Below, piece by piece: positions 26,841-36,178 of a stretch of 64,000 nucleotides of DNA. Both the position numbers and the translations under genes were made by a program. The notes beneath the pieces were generated by a model, which worked only from the letters and a program-made list of their open reading frames with translations, made no database searches and was not told the origin of the DNA. Source of the DNA: Tychonema litorale BBK16 (GTDB lineage Bacteria; Cyanobacteriota; Cyanobacteriia; Cyanobacteriales; Microcoleaceae); contig NZ_JAKJHX010000010.1 of NCBI RefSeq assembly GCF_021648855.1, positions 5,001 to 69,000 of the forward strand, written 5' to 3'. The stretch's first letter is position 1; each line of letters begins with the position of its first letter.

Positions 26841-28190
26841 ATGAAAAATATTGAAAAACTTGTTGAATTTGCGCTCATCTTAGTTGCTACAGAAACAGGA
26901 TTTTCGCTTAACTATATTCAAAAAGTAATCTTGCGAGAATCTCTCCTTGAAGACAAAAAAACTTACGCTCAAATTGCTGAAGAAAATAAGTATTCGGAAA
27001 GCTATATTAAGTTCACAGTTGCTCCTAAATTATGGCAGTTGCTTTCACGGGCGATCGGCAAAAAAGTTAATAAAACCAATCTTTCAGCCCTGCTAGAACA
27101 GCAGTTTGTCGATCGAAAAAATCCTCAGCCGACTCAAACAATAACAGCGATACCTGGGGTGACATTGACTGCGGAACGCTGCGTTTTAGAATCTCCAGAA
27201 GGACAAGTTCCCCTCGCTTCTGGCCTGTACGTTGAGCGCCAGAATATCGAACAAATCTGCTATCAAGAAATTCTCCAACCCCGTGCCTTCATTCGGATTA
27301 AAGCACCTCGGAAGATGGGGAAGACTTCCCTGATCGCTCGAATTTTGGATTATGGAAGCAGTCAGAATTACCACACAGTGAGACTTAGCTTACATTGCGC
27401 CGGCACGCAGGTGTTTGAAAAGAGCGATCGCTTTTTACGCTGGTTTTGTAAAAATGTCGCTGGGCAGTTAGGTTTGGCATCTAGATTAAATGATTACTGG
27501 GACGAGGATATGGGAGCCTTGATTAACACCACGATTTATTTTCAGGGCTATCTCCTCAAGGAAATATCTAACCCGATCGTTCTCGCATTAGATGGCATCA
27601 ACCAATTATTTGAGTACCCAAAAATCGCTAGCGATTTTTTCGTTTTATTGCGTTCCTGGTATGAGGAAACAAAAGATATTTCCGTGTGGCAGAAGTTACG
27701 AATTATCATAGCTCATTCCGTTGAAGTTTACATTCCTTTACCCACCCATCGCTCTCCCTTTAATGTGGGATTGGCGATCGAACTGCCGGCTTTTAACCAA
27801 GAACAGGTGCAGGATTTAGCTCAACGTCACGGACTTCAATTCACGAAACTTGAACTCGATCGGTTAATGCAGCTCACTGGTGGCTTTCCGTATTTAATTC
27901 GACTGGCATTGTATCAAAGTGTCCGCTTGAAGATTCCCTTGCATACGTTAATGCAAGATGCTACGATCGACACTGGAATCTATCAACAACATCTTCAGTC
28001 TCAGTTATGGAACATTCAGCAATATCCTAAATTAGCTGATGCTTTTAAACGGGTTTTAACGACTCCACTCCAGTTAGAAAGGGAAGTGGCGTTTAAGTTA
28101 AAAAGTTTAGGATTGGTGCATCTTATCGACAATCAAGCAACTGTTAGCTGCGAGCTATATCGAGAGTTATTCCACAATTATTTTTCTTGA
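26841..28190 (+). CDS. AAA-like ATPase with N-terminal helix-turn-helix-type (vMAP-like) domain
   Basis: 449 aa from the ATG at 26841 (TTG at 26832 possible). Residues ~1-90 form a conserved cyanobacterial N-terminal module (TYAQIAEENKYSESYIKFTVAPKLWQLLSRAIG) also present in the 42650 protein. After a linker, a STAND/AAA_35-type P-loop follows (Walker A APRKMGKTSLI, Walker B IVLALDGINQLFE). A C-terminal helical region completes it. Walker B has DG where DE is usual, so hydrolysis may be weak. There is no WD40 or TPR effector. The 3' end overlaps the convergent MscS gene by 24 bp. Confidence 0.85.
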   Translation: MKNIEKLVEFALILVATETGFSLNYIQKVILRESLLEDKKTYAQIAEENKYSESYIKFTVAPKLWQLLSRAIGKKVNKTNLSALLEQQFVDRKNPQPTQTITAIPGVTLTAERCVLESPEGQVPLASGLYVERQNIEQICYQEILQPRAFIRIKAPRKMGKTSLIARILDYGSSQNYHTVRLSLHCAGTQVFEKSDRFLRWFCKNVAGQLGLASRLNDYWDEDMGALINTTIYFQGYLLKEISNPIVLALDGINQLFEYPKIASDFFVLLRSWYEETKDISVWQKLRIIIAHSVEVYIPLPTHRSPFNVGLAIELPAFNQEQVQDLAQRHGLQFTKLELDRLMQLTGGFPYLIRLALYQSVRLKIPLHTLMQDATIDTGIYQQHLQSQLWNIQQYPKLADAFKRVLTTPLQLEREVAFKLKSLGLVHLIDNQATVSCELYRELFHNYFS

Positions 28191-29771
28191 TTGAGGACTT
28201 TCAATATGAGCAGGAAATAGAAGATATTCTTGCAGCAAGGTATCCATAATTTTTTTCCGCAGAATGCGCTGGATCAGAAGATGCTTTCCCGGCTTTACCT
28301 TCGTCATTGTCCGTAGCAATAAGTTAGACTCGCCTAAACTTTCCACGCCATCTACCTGTGTGGGAGCAAGTACATCTGAATAATTTGCTTTTAACTCTTG
28401 TGCTATCTCTTCAATTACTTGATAGACCTTGGCTAAGTTGGTATTATAAGGTACGCAAACTTCCACTACTGCAAATATGTATTGTTTGGAGTAATTGGTA
28501 ATTGAGCCAATATCCCCATTGCGAATAATCTGTAATTGACCATTAGGATGTCGGATGCGGGTGGTTCTCAGTTCGATCGCCTCAACATTACCCTCTACAG
28601 TTTTCTCTTCGGCTTTCCCCGTTTCAATATAGTCACCCACTAAATAGTAGTTTTCAAACAGAATAAAGAAGCCGCTGACTATATCGTTGATTAGTGTCTG
28701 TGCGCCTAAACCTACAGCTATCCCAACAATACCCGCACCAGCCAGTATGGGAGCTGGATTAATGTCGAGGGTATAAAGGATAGAAATCCCCACGGTGAAA
28801 TAAACTAAGTATTGCAACAAACTCCGAAACAGAGGAATCAGAGTTAGGCGTCTGCTTGTTTGTGTCTCAGTCAAATTATGGTCTTTAAATGCCACCTCTT
28901 CGATCAGTAAGTAGATCACCTCAAAGAACACCTGACTTATGAAAATAATGACAATGATCTTGATAATTCGCAGACCAAAATCGGACAGTTTGGCGATTAA
29001 CTCTATCTGCTGAGTTACCAATGTTGCCATGCAAACATAGATCGCAAATTCCAGACACCGCTTCAAAAGAGGGCTCAGGTGTTGTAGGCGATCGTAGAAT
29101 CTCAATAGGTTATCAGGGCTGGAGTATCTGATGCTGAGAGCATCTAGGGTATCAACGATCGCAGCAACTGCTTTGAATATGAGTAATCCGACAGCGACGA
29201 TCAAATAGATTCGTAGTGCGATCGACAGATAGTCTGAAACTACTCCTGGTAATTTGAGAAACAGAGTACAGCAAACGATCGCCCACAGCCAAATTCCCCA
29301 TTTGATTCTTTGATAAAGTGCGCTAAAGAAAGCATCAATACTTTCATCGTCGGTGGTGCTTCTTTCTATGTTTTGGGTGCGAATACTAGCTAGCTTCAGG
29401 AAATATTTGAGGAATTTCAGGGCGATCGCTGCTACAATTACGGTGCCAATACTTTGAGCAATGCCAATTCCCAGTTTCAGCCAAAATTCTGATGGGATAC
29501 GGAGAATTAAGTCCAGTGTGTATTTTTCCAAGTCTTCACCTTTATAAAGCAGGAAACCATTAGCACCGACAATCAAAATACACAGCACCGAGCAAGCAAG
29601 TAACAACAATCCTGTGCTCTGACGACGCAGGATTTTGATCCGTCGATCGTCGAGGTTAAATATTGATAATTTGATCAATAGCTTGGATAAATTTCCGACC
29701 AGCCAAGTTAAGAATAGAAAAATAATTATGACCAGGCCGACTTCAGCCAAGACAATTAATAGGCTCGTCAT
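28167..29771 (-). CDS. MscS-family mechanosensitive ion channel
   Basis: 534 aa. There are about six or seven transmembrane helices (first VVLAEVGLVIIIFLFLTWLV-like at the N-terminus), then the MscS core: pore helix ILAGAGIVGIAVGLGAQTLI, NDIVSGFFILFENYYLVGDYIE, beta domain and the C-terminal alpha/beta domain (VCVPYNTNLAKVYQVIEEI). It releases solutes on hypo-osmotic shock. It is in the inner membrane. The 3' end overlaps the AAA gene by 24 bp tail to tail. Confidence 0.93.
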   Translation of the reverse strand: MTSLLIVLAEVGLVIIIFLFLTWLVGNLSKLLIKLSIFNLDDRRIKILRRQSTGLLLLACSVLCILIVGANGFLLYKGEDLEKYTLDLILRIPSEFWLKLGIGIAQSIGTVIVAAIALKFLKYFLKLASIRTQNIERSTTDDESIDAFFSALYQRIKWGIWLWAIVCCTLFLKLPGVVSDYLSIALRIYLIVAVGLLIFKAVAAIVDTLDALSIRYSSPDNLLRFYDRLQHLSPLLKRCLEFAIYVCMATLVTQQIELIAKLSDFGLRIIKIIVIIFISQVFFEVIYLLIEEVAFKDHNLTETQTSRRLTLIPLFRSLLQYLVYFTVGISILYTLDINPAPILAGAGIVGIAVGLGAQTLINDIVSGFFILFENYYLVGDYIETGKAEEKTVEGNVEAIELRTTRIRHPNGQLQIIRNGDIGSITNYSKQYIFAVVEVCVPYNTNLAKVYQVIEEIAQELKANYSDVLAPTQVDGVESLGESNLLLRTMTKVKPGKHLLIQRILRKKIMDTLLQEYLLFPAHIESPQSRKIIVE

Positions 29772-29806
29772 TTTTTATTCAGTTGCTTTTAGGACAATTT
29801 TCGTAG

Positions 29807-29904
29807 ATCAAATCCCAAACATTCACCTACCAATCGTACAATCCAGAGTTACTTTTGGCAGTTTCTAACATTCTGGGGTTAGTGGGAGAACAGAATTTAA
29901 AATT
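29807..29904 (-). pseudogene. Relic of a formylglycine-generating-enzyme/SUMF1-type gene
   Basis: A minus-strand frame reads NFKFCSPTN, SGLYDW, stop, VNVWDL. This aligns with the NLRFGSP ... SGLYDLRGNVWEWL segment of the adjacent OvoA gene. It carries an in-frame stop and nothing matching on either side, so it is a decayed partial copy of a paralogue. Confidence 0.5.
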
Positions 29905-30012
29905 GAGATAGTGCTTGGTCTACATCTTCTATTATCTCACTTTTAATCACTTTAACTTCAATCAATTTCACATTGCCATATTCTCAATTACCAGCAAATT
30001 GTAGACAAGAGG

Positions 30013-30139
30013 TACAGCAATCCTAAATGATTCAGATAAATTTGTAGGGGTAGTGCTACCCCTACTCCCCGTGCCTACCCCATATCTATCGGGGCAATTG
30101 ACCCTACAATAATTACGCAAATGATTTAGGATTGCTATA
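30013..30139. mobile_element. MITE with TATAGCAATCCTAAATGA termini
   Basis: The left end (AGCAATCCTAAATGATT) and right end (AAATGATTTAGGATTGCTATA) are inverted repeats around a GGGGTAG/CTACCCC palindromic core. It has the same ends as the element at 22657-22760. No coding capacity. The rest of the 441-bp gap (29772-30212) holds only the SUMF1 relic and AT-rich DNA. Confidence 0.7.
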
Positions 30140-30212
30140 GATGTCATTTGATTTCACTATTCTCTGGATTGCTTTGTGGTTAAATTCGAGCTTAAATAAC
30201 TTTTGAAGCTTC

Positions 30213-31565
30213 TTAGTTGTGTGATTTAGCTATCCTAAAACCAGCGTGTTGATAAAAATTGGGACGGAACCAATTGCGATAAAACTTTAAGACTTCTGTG
30301 CCATTTGTTGCCCAAGCACCACCCAACATCATCTTATGTTGACTGTTAAAAAAGGGTGCCGCATTATCTTCATAAAGAACATGGGTTTTAAATCCTGGCA
30401 ATGGGTTAAAATCATCATTCAACCATTCCCAAACATTCCCCCGTAAATCGTACAATCCAGAAGGACTTTCGGCTTGTTTCAATATACCGACTGGGCTAGG
30501 TGAACCAAATCTTAAATTGAGATTGAAATCATTTATCGTATCTAATGCAATGCTTTTTGCATAAGCATCAGAGCCATAAGTTGCTAAATTCCATTCCGCT
30601 TCACTCATTAAGCGAATTCCCTCACCTTTCCAGCGACAGTAAGCCATTGCTTCATAATGATTGACTTCCACAGGCCAATCTAAAGGGAGTTCAATTTCAT
30701 CAAACATAGCTCGATATTTGTAGCTACCATTATTAGGTATCCAAAATTGGGGATATTTGACGTTATATTCAGTTTTCCAACCCCAAGATTCTTCATCCCA
30801 ATAATCTTGTTTTTCGTAGCCACCAGCAGTAACAAATTCCTTAAATTCTGCATTGGTTATCATATACTTACTGGCTGAAAATGGTTCAACCTTAACTTGA
30901 CGATAACCATATTCACAATCCCAACCATAAAGGGAGGAATCTTCAGGTTTACCAATTTCAACCAACCCACCAGAAACTTCGATCATTTCATTATGGGAAA
31001 TATTGTTATTAGAAGGTGCATATTGCCATCCGTCAGGACATTCAACTTTCTCTACAGGAAGTTGTCGGATTAGCATGGAAGAAGTTTCAAAATGAATGCG
31101 CTGATGTTCGATGCCCATCATCAACGCCCAAAGGGGATGATTTTGATGAATTGGGAGATTAAGTGGCGTGTTTTTAATCACTTCTGAAATGATTTCATAA
31201 GCTTGGTGGCGATATTCCCAAACCTTTGCTACTTCCGGCCATTGAATATGAGAAATGGCGGCATTTAGTTCATCAGGAGTTTGCGGATCTACCCCAAATC
31301 CAAATATTAATTCATAATCTGGGAGCAGAACTTTTTCCAACAAATTAACCCAGCTTAATTTGTTTATGTAAAAAGCCGCAGAATGACCTAAGTAAAAAAT
31401 TAGGGGGTTCCTTAAGGAATCTGGATTGAGATAAAATGTTTCTGCTCCAACCATGCTTTTCATCAGCATATCTTCCATTTCCCAGGCGTTTTGAAAATAA
31501 CTGAGAATGGCTTCTCTGCTACAAGTGTTTAGTGGAATTGGGGGTTGAAATTTGAGACTATTCAT
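30213..31565 (-). CDS. ovoA: 5-histidylcysteine sulfoxide synthase (OvoA N-terminal type, lacks methyltransferase domain)
   Basis: 450 aa. It is a non-haem iron enzyme joining cysteine to C5 of histidine with oxygen, the first step to ovothiol. A DinB-like domain has the iron-binding pattern FYLGHSAAFYINK and MMGIEHQRIHFE (HxxxHxE, ~150-165). A C-terminal FGE-sulfatase/SUMF1 domain follows (GGLVEIGKPEDSS, YEAMAYCRWKGE, LYDLRGNVWEWL). The LGH and EHQRIHFETSS segments fit OvoA better than EgtB. Full OvoA is ~700 aa with a C-terminal methyltransferase; here the frame ends after the SUMF1 domain (AGFRIAKS). A separate methyltransferase and lyase would be needed for ovothiol. Confidence 0.82.
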   Translation of the reverse strand: MNSLKFQPPIPLNTCSREAILSYFQNAWEMEDMLMKSMVGAETFYLNPDSLRNPLIFYLGHSAAFYINKLSWVNLLEKVLLPDYELIFGFGVDPQTPDELNAAISHIQWPEVAKVWEYRHQAYEIISEVIKNTPLNLPIHQNHPLWALMMGIEHQRIHFETSSMLIRQLPVEKVECPDGWQYAPSNNNISHNEMIEVSGGLVEIGKPEDSSLYGWDCEYGYRQVKVEPFSASKYMITNAEFKEFVTAGGYEKQDYWDEESWGWKTEYNVKYPQFWIPNNGSYKYRAMFDEIELPLDWPVEVNHYEAMAYCRWKGEGIRLMSEAEWNLATYGSDAYAKSIALDTINDFNLNLRFGSPSPVGILKQAESPSGLYDLRGNVWEWLNDDFNPLPGFKTHVLYEDNAAPFFNSQHKMMLGGAWATNGTEVLKFYRNWFRPNFYQHAGFRIAKSHN

Positions 31566-31689
31566 GATTTAGTTTGTGTTTTTTCAATAGTTGGGATACT
31601 AACCATACAGAACTATATCTTGAGTATTTTGGTAAAATCTGTTGGCATCCATTCACAGGCAAGAATGAATTCTTGCCGTAAATGGATGC

Positions 31690-32808
31690 TCAATTGTTGG
31701 TTGCTTGTAGACTCTGTTTATATTTTTCCGGCTCAGTTCTAAGTTCCACATGAAGGAAATCAATTCCCTCTTGTTCTAGTAATTCTAGGATAGCTAGATT
31801 TAAGTTTTTCTCAGCATCAAAGTAGAGATTGTCATCATTAACAAAAGCAACGACTTTAATGACTCTGGCATTATTTTCAATCTTGCTAAAACGAACTATT
31901 ATTTCTTTCGATAAGCCCTTAATATTTGAGGGCATTTCTCGAACAGCATCGCATATTCTGGCAGTTTGCTTTGCTGAGATACCATCAATTTTGAGAGTCA
32001 AACTAAGACCCCACTTTAATTCACTACCAGGATTTTGTGACCAATTCTCTACAATGCCAGAAATCATTTTAGAATTCGGCATTTTCATTATAGAACCCCA
32101 CTGATATATATGCAGAGTTGTGGTTCTGAATCCGATATGGAGTATCTGCACAAAACCCTCTACTCCTGATATTCCCACCCAGTCACCTTCTCGATAGAGA
32201 TTATCGGAGTAAATAATCAATGTACAAAACCAATCATAAACGATATCCTTCAACAGCAAACCAAAAGTGATACCAGCACCGCCTAATAGACCAACCAATG
32301 CAGCGGCAGATTGTCCTAAAAATATCTCACTTATCTTGATTACCAATACAACAATTGCTGCTGATTGAAAAATCTTTGGCATTAAAGGTCTGAGCAATTC
32401 ATCAAGCTCTGTATCAGTGTGTAGCACTACGTTGGCTATTACCTGACCCAAAATAGAAGAGCCTTGGTAAACAACATAAGCAACTATGAAAATGGCTATG
32501 TAGTTGAGCGTACTACCGATGGTTTGGTTCAGTTGAGAGCCTAAATTCTCTGCCAGAATTTCTTTGCACAGTGAAAATCCACCAATCAGAATCAGCCAAC
32601 TTAAAGCAGGCTTGATAATTGCAATCAACTCATCATCAAGTGTCGTTTCGGTTTTTTTAGTAAAACGCTCAATGGTTTTAACAATGACTGCAACAAAAAA
32701 TCTCCTTAATGTCTGTGTCAACGTCAGGATAATTATAACAACAGCGATTTTGGCAATCGGTATGCCGGAGTAATTGATATTTTTTAGCGTGTCCCAAACT
32801 GCTTCCAT
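31690..32808 (-). CDS. MscS-family mechanosensitive ion channel (short form)
   Basis: 372 aa. About four or five transmembrane helices precede the pore region (AAALVGLLGGAGITFGLLL), the beta domain with YREGDWVGISGVEGFV, and a C-terminal domain rich in Lys/Asp. It is shorter than and not closely similar to the other two MscS proteins in this window, so it looks like a distinct subfamily rather than a recent duplicate. It lies between ovoA and the radical-SAM gene on the same strand, with spacing too wide to be sure of an operon. Confidence 0.9.
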   Translation of the reverse strand: MEAVWDTLKNINYSGIPIAKIAVVIIILTLTQTLRRFFVAVIVKTIERFTKKTETTLDDELIAIIKPALSWLILIGGFSLCKEILAENLGSQLNQTIGSTLNYIAIFIVAYVVYQGSSILGQVIANVVLHTDTELDELLRPLMPKIFQSAAIVVLVIKISEIFLGQSAAALVGLLGGAGITFGLLLKDIVYDWFCTLIIYSDNLYREGDWVGISGVEGFVQILHIGFRTTTLHIYQWGSIMKMPNSKMISGIVENWSQNPGSELKWGLSLTLKIDGISAKQTARICDAVREMPSNIKGLSKEIIVRFSKIENNARVIKVVAFVNDDNLYFDAEKNLNLAILELLEQEGIDFLHVELRTEPEKYKQSLQATNN

Positions 32809-32994
32809 AGGTTAATCAACGGGTAATTGAGTTTTTCTACTTGACCACAAAACTATTGGGAGAAATCCGCCTAAGTTATTTTTTTTTAGGCGTCTTGCTT
32901 TGTTTAAAGTTCTTCATTGAGCATCAGAAAACTGTAGGACAGGCAAGATGCCTGTCTAGTTAATTAGCTGCGCGGATTTCCGGGTTTTGCACAG

Positions 32995-34509
32995 TTAGTT
33001 ATTAATTAGCCCTGAATATTCCCCGCTATAGTTTGTAAATTCATTCTTTGATCTGCGAATCTTAGATAGACGAATTTGCCAATCGGAAACCTGCTCGTAG
33101 GTAAGGTGATGAGTATTGCAAGTCGGTGTCCATAGCCCTCCCCAAACACAGGAGTCTTCAAACTGCAACAGACCTAACTTGCGTAAGTTGTGGGATTGGG
33201 GAGTTCCTGGCAAGGGAGCTATGCTGTAGACAGCAATCTGAAATTCCACTTCAGGGTTAATCTCTACCAGTTCATCCACGAGTCCTGAGATCGCTTCCTC
33301 AAGGCGTAACAAGCTATCATCGTCATCATCTGGTAGTCCGATAATAATGCCATAAGCAATAACAGGTATACCAGTTCTGACGACAGATTTCATCAAGGTA
33401 CAATGCTCTTGCCACGGCAACAACTTGCTGTATGATTCTCGCCCAAAAACGGGACGTTCAGCAGGGATATAAGCTAAAGGACAACCGACTTTGCCATCCC
33501 AGCCAAACAGTGCTTGAATAACTTCTTCGTCAGGGCTGAGATCAGTATTGTCATAGTTGCGTCCATGTCCCACCGTGGCTTTCCGCAGTTCTAAACCATT
33601 AGGCCACATCAGAGATATTCCCATCTCCCTCGCCCCATTGGTAATTTCGAGGATCTCTTCTCGCCCCCCAGGAAAAAGTCCACGGGCGAGGAATTGATCG
33701 GAACCGATATTGATCGAACGAGCCCCCGCTTCTTTCTGAATAGCCAGCCATTTGAGGGCGGTTTTTGGGGTCATTCTGCGAAAGCCAGTGCCGTAGGTGG
33801 GTGTCATGCAAAAGTCGCAGGTGCGATCGCAACCAATGTCAGCCACTAACGAACCAATCGGCACAACTCCCTGTACATTTGGGAGCATTCCTAAACATTC
33901 TTTAGCCACCTCCACAGAGGGTAGCGCCCAATCTTCTGGACTTTTAGCTTTAGTCTTCCTGGCAAATTGTCTGCCATCTGCGAGAATTACCCCTGTGAGT
34001 TCTTCCCGTGGGGTTTTTCCGAGTAGATAGTCGAGAATAGCCCAATTAGCTGCACCGGATTTATCCTGAACTACTGCTGCTGCTCCAGCCTGCAAGTAGT
34101 GTTGCGGCTCTGCGACAGCATCAGAGCCCCCAACGATAATGGGACGACCACCTTTGGCAAGATGCTCAACAATCATACAGCTTACTTCACGATCTTGGGA
34201 GAAATTAACTGTAATTCCCCAAGCATCATAAGCGTGGGGATCGAGAGCTAAAATTTCGCCACCTACATAAGTTTTCCGCAAGGTCATCCCTTTCCAGAAA
34301 ATCTGCCCAAATTCTTGACGATAATCCCCATCTCTGAGGTTGACCAATCGCGCATCAAATCCCCCGGCTTGCAAGTCAGCGATTAAAACTTGCTTGCTAA
34401 TCAAAGAACGATGTCTATATAAAGAAGTCCAATTATTGCCTTCTGCATCGTATAGTCCCGTTGCTGGAACTTCAATCAGTCCAATTGTGTGATACTTGTT
34501 AGCTACCAT
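32995..34509 (-). CDS. Radical SAM protein with B12-binding-like N-terminal domain, substrate unknown
   Basis: 504 aa. The N-terminal ~200 residues resemble a cobalamin-binding Rossmann domain (GLIEVPATGLYDAEGNNW, IIVGGSDAVAEPQHYLQAGA), although the DxHxxG histidine is not seen. The radical SAM core starts at CDRTCDFC (~228-235), the CxxxCxxC motif that holds the 4Fe-4S cluster. It continues through GIIIGLPDDDDDSLLRLEEA. A C-terminal extension has CVWGGLWTPTCNTHHLTYEQ. The overall layout is that of B12-dependent methyltransferases or oxidoreductases (BchE-like class). Neighbours (ovoA, MscS, globin) do not fix the role. Confidence 0.85.
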   Translation of the reverse strand: MVANKYHTIGLIEVPATGLYDAEGNNWTSLYRHRSLISKQVLIADLQAGGFDARLVNLRDGDYRQEFGQIFWKGMTLRKTYVGGEILALDPHAYDAWGITVNFSQDREVSCMIVEHLAKGGRPIIVGGSDAVAEPQHYLQAGAAAVVQDKSGAANWAILDYLLGKTPREELTGVILADGRQFARKTKAKSPEDWALPSVEVAKECLGMLPNVQGVVPIGSLVADIGCDRTCDFCMTPTYGTGFRRMTPKTALKWLAIQKEAGARSINIGSDQFLARGLFPGGREEILEITNGAREMGISLMWPNGLELRKATVGHGRNYDNTDLSPDEEVIQALFGWDGKVGCPLAYIPAERPVFGRESYSKLLPWQEHCTLMKSVVRTGIPVIAYGIIIGLPDDDDDSLLRLEEAISGLVDELVEINPEVEFQIAVYSIAPLPGTPQSHNLRKLGLLQFEDSCVWGGLWTPTCNTHHLTYEQVSDWQIRLSKIRRSKNEFTNYSGEYSGLINN

Positions 34510-34704
34510 AGTTCAGGGTGAGGAATGTGGGATCAGAAAATGGCATTTTCGATGGCTCGCGATCGCCTACTGCACCCAAGAAGCCGATCGCAACTCCTTG
34601 GCTATAGGACAAGTCGGTGAGCTAATTTTTGATAGTATCAGAGAATCGCATAAAAATATATCAAATATATGAGAAGGACAAAATTTCTGATTTTCTTCAT
34701 CATT

Positions 34705-34724
34705 CCCCTGTTTTACAACAGGGG
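34705..34724 (-). terminator. Perfect 8-bp hairpin after the globin gene
   Basis: CCCCTGTT and AACAGGGG with a 4-nt loop lie ~33 nt downstream of the globin stop. No T-run follows, so it is a possible terminator or RNA stabiliser. Confidence 0.4.
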
Positions 34725-34756
34725 TATCTGAATTGTCTAGCGCTTACTAATGCTTT

Positions 34757-35185
34757 TTACACAGTTTCTAGTGCATAATCTTCTTGTGCACCATCTAACA
34801 TCAAAGTGCTAATTGCTCCAAAGGCATCCACCCAAGCTTGTTTTACTTCACGTGTCCAATCTTGCTGGAGATACTGTTCAAAAGTCGCCAGGAGTGCTTC
34901 TCCAACGGCGGGATAATGTTGGGGAACTGTCCCATATCCAACGTGTTTTGCTCCTAGATTTTTGAGAGCCTTCTCTAAAACCCCTGGCTTGCGAAGATTT
35001 TCTACTACCAAGACTAAAGAAGCTAACAAAAGTTTCCGTTGTTTTGCCATATTAGTTTCGGCAAACAGCGGTTTCACTTCAGGGTGAGCTGCAAACAAGT
35101 TATCGTAAAAGCTAGCGGCAAATTCATCGGCACGAGGTTTAACTTTCTCGAAACTTTGTTCTAAAAGTTCAACATTTAAAGACAT
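34757..35185 (-). CDS. Single-domain globin
   Basis: 142 aa. It is a haem-binding globin of the flavohaemoglobin/sensor-globin group, without a reductase domain. Visible positions are the CD-loop Phe41 (PLFAETN), E7 Gln49 (MAKQRKLL) and proximal His81 (LGAKHVGYG). It is clearly related to the globin domain at the end of the 19700-22297 fusion (SFEKVKP, LGxxHxGYGxxPxxY, VGEALLxT). Likely roles are O2 or NO binding/sensing; no enzymatic partner is adjacent. It starts with ATG. Confidence 0.93.
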   Translation of the reverse strand: MSLNVELLEQSFEKVKPRADEFAASFYDNLFAAHPEVKPLFAETNMAKQRKLLLASLVLVVENLRKPGVLEKALKNLGAKHVGYGTVPQHYPAVGEALLATFEQYLQQDWTREVKQAWVDAFGAISTLMLDGAQEDYALETV

Positions 35186-35287
35186 AATGCGTGTTCCTTT
35201 CTTGAAAGTTGATAATCCCTTATCTAAAGACAGGGTTTTTTAATGATACATCAGGAATATTGCGAATTCAATTCGGGAAATTTTAAA

Positions 35288-36178
35288 TTAATCTTGAATA
35301 TGCTCGAACAGAATTTTGAGATATTTATCTAAAGATTTAGTAGGTATTTCTTTTCTCCACATGGCAGTCGATCGAGCGTAGTGTATAGGATGGTGGAGCG
35401 GCACAAACACAACTCGGGGATGGGGCAGTGCTTGGGCCTCATTGGGCATAACTGCTACCCCTTGCCCTGCGCCAACTAGAGCAATCATTGAGGCATGGCT
35501 ATCGGCAAATAAGTGCAAATTTGGTATGAAGCCAGCACACTGACAAGTGCCGCAGATGCGATCGTTCCGCCCTGGAAACTTTTCTTCAGACATCCCGATA
35601 AATTTTTCTGCTGCCAGTTTCTCTAAATTAATTGAAGATTCATCTGCCAATGGATGCGTATCCGGTAACACAGCAGCGATCGGCACTTTCTTAACGCATT
35701 TGACTGTAAATTCTTCGTTTAACTCATTGGGTGGATTGCCCATAAAAGCAATATCGATCGAACCCTCTCGCAATGCTTTAACTTGTTCGCTAGGCGACAT
35801 CTCCTGGAAACGCACGGCAACTTCAGGATAAGCTTGTCCGAAGCGGTTGAGGGTTTGACCGAGAAAAGTCTGGAGGATAGTTGGGATATAGCCGATCGCT
35901 AAAGGCTGATTGGTACTGGTGTAATCGGCCTTGAGGGTTTGCACGGCAACCTGAGTGCGATACAAAATATCTTTTGCTTGTGCTAGAAAAAAGTTCCCCG
36001 CTTCTGTGAGTATCAATCCATCCGGTTGTCTGAGAAACAGCAAAACGCCCAGTTCATCTTCCAAGTTTTTGATTTGACGGCTTAAGGCAGGCTGGGAAAT
36101 ATATAGCCGGGCTGCTGCACGGCTAAAGTTGAGTTCTGCCGCCACGGCCACAAAATATTTAAGATGCCGTAATTCCAT
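35288..36178 (-). CDS. LysR-family transcriptional regulator
   Basis: 296 aa. The N-terminal winged helix is typical (MELRHLKYFVAVAAELNFSR, SQPALSRQIKNLEDELG). The C-terminal effector-binding domain spans ~90-290. A Cys cluster CGTCQC near residue 210 replaces the usual single Cys and might respond to redox or metal. LysR proteins usually control a divergent gene; here the divergent neighbour is the WD40-STAND gene 266 bp away. Regulation of that gene or of the globin is only inference. Confidence 0.92.
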   Translation of the reverse strand: MELRHLKYFVAVAAELNFSRAAARLYISQPALSRQIKNLEDELGVLLFLRQPDGLILTEAGNFFLAQAKDILYRTQVAVQTLKADYTSTNQPLAIGYIPTILQTFLGQTLNRFGQAYPEVAVRFQEMSPSEQVKALREGSIDIAFMGNPPNELNEEFTVKCVKKVPIAAVLPDTHPLADESSINLEKLAAEKFIGMSEEKFPGRNDRICGTCQCAGFIPNLHLFADSHASMIALVGAGQGVAVMPNEAQALPHPRVVFVPLHHPIHYARSTAMWRKEIPTKSLDKYLKILFEHIQD

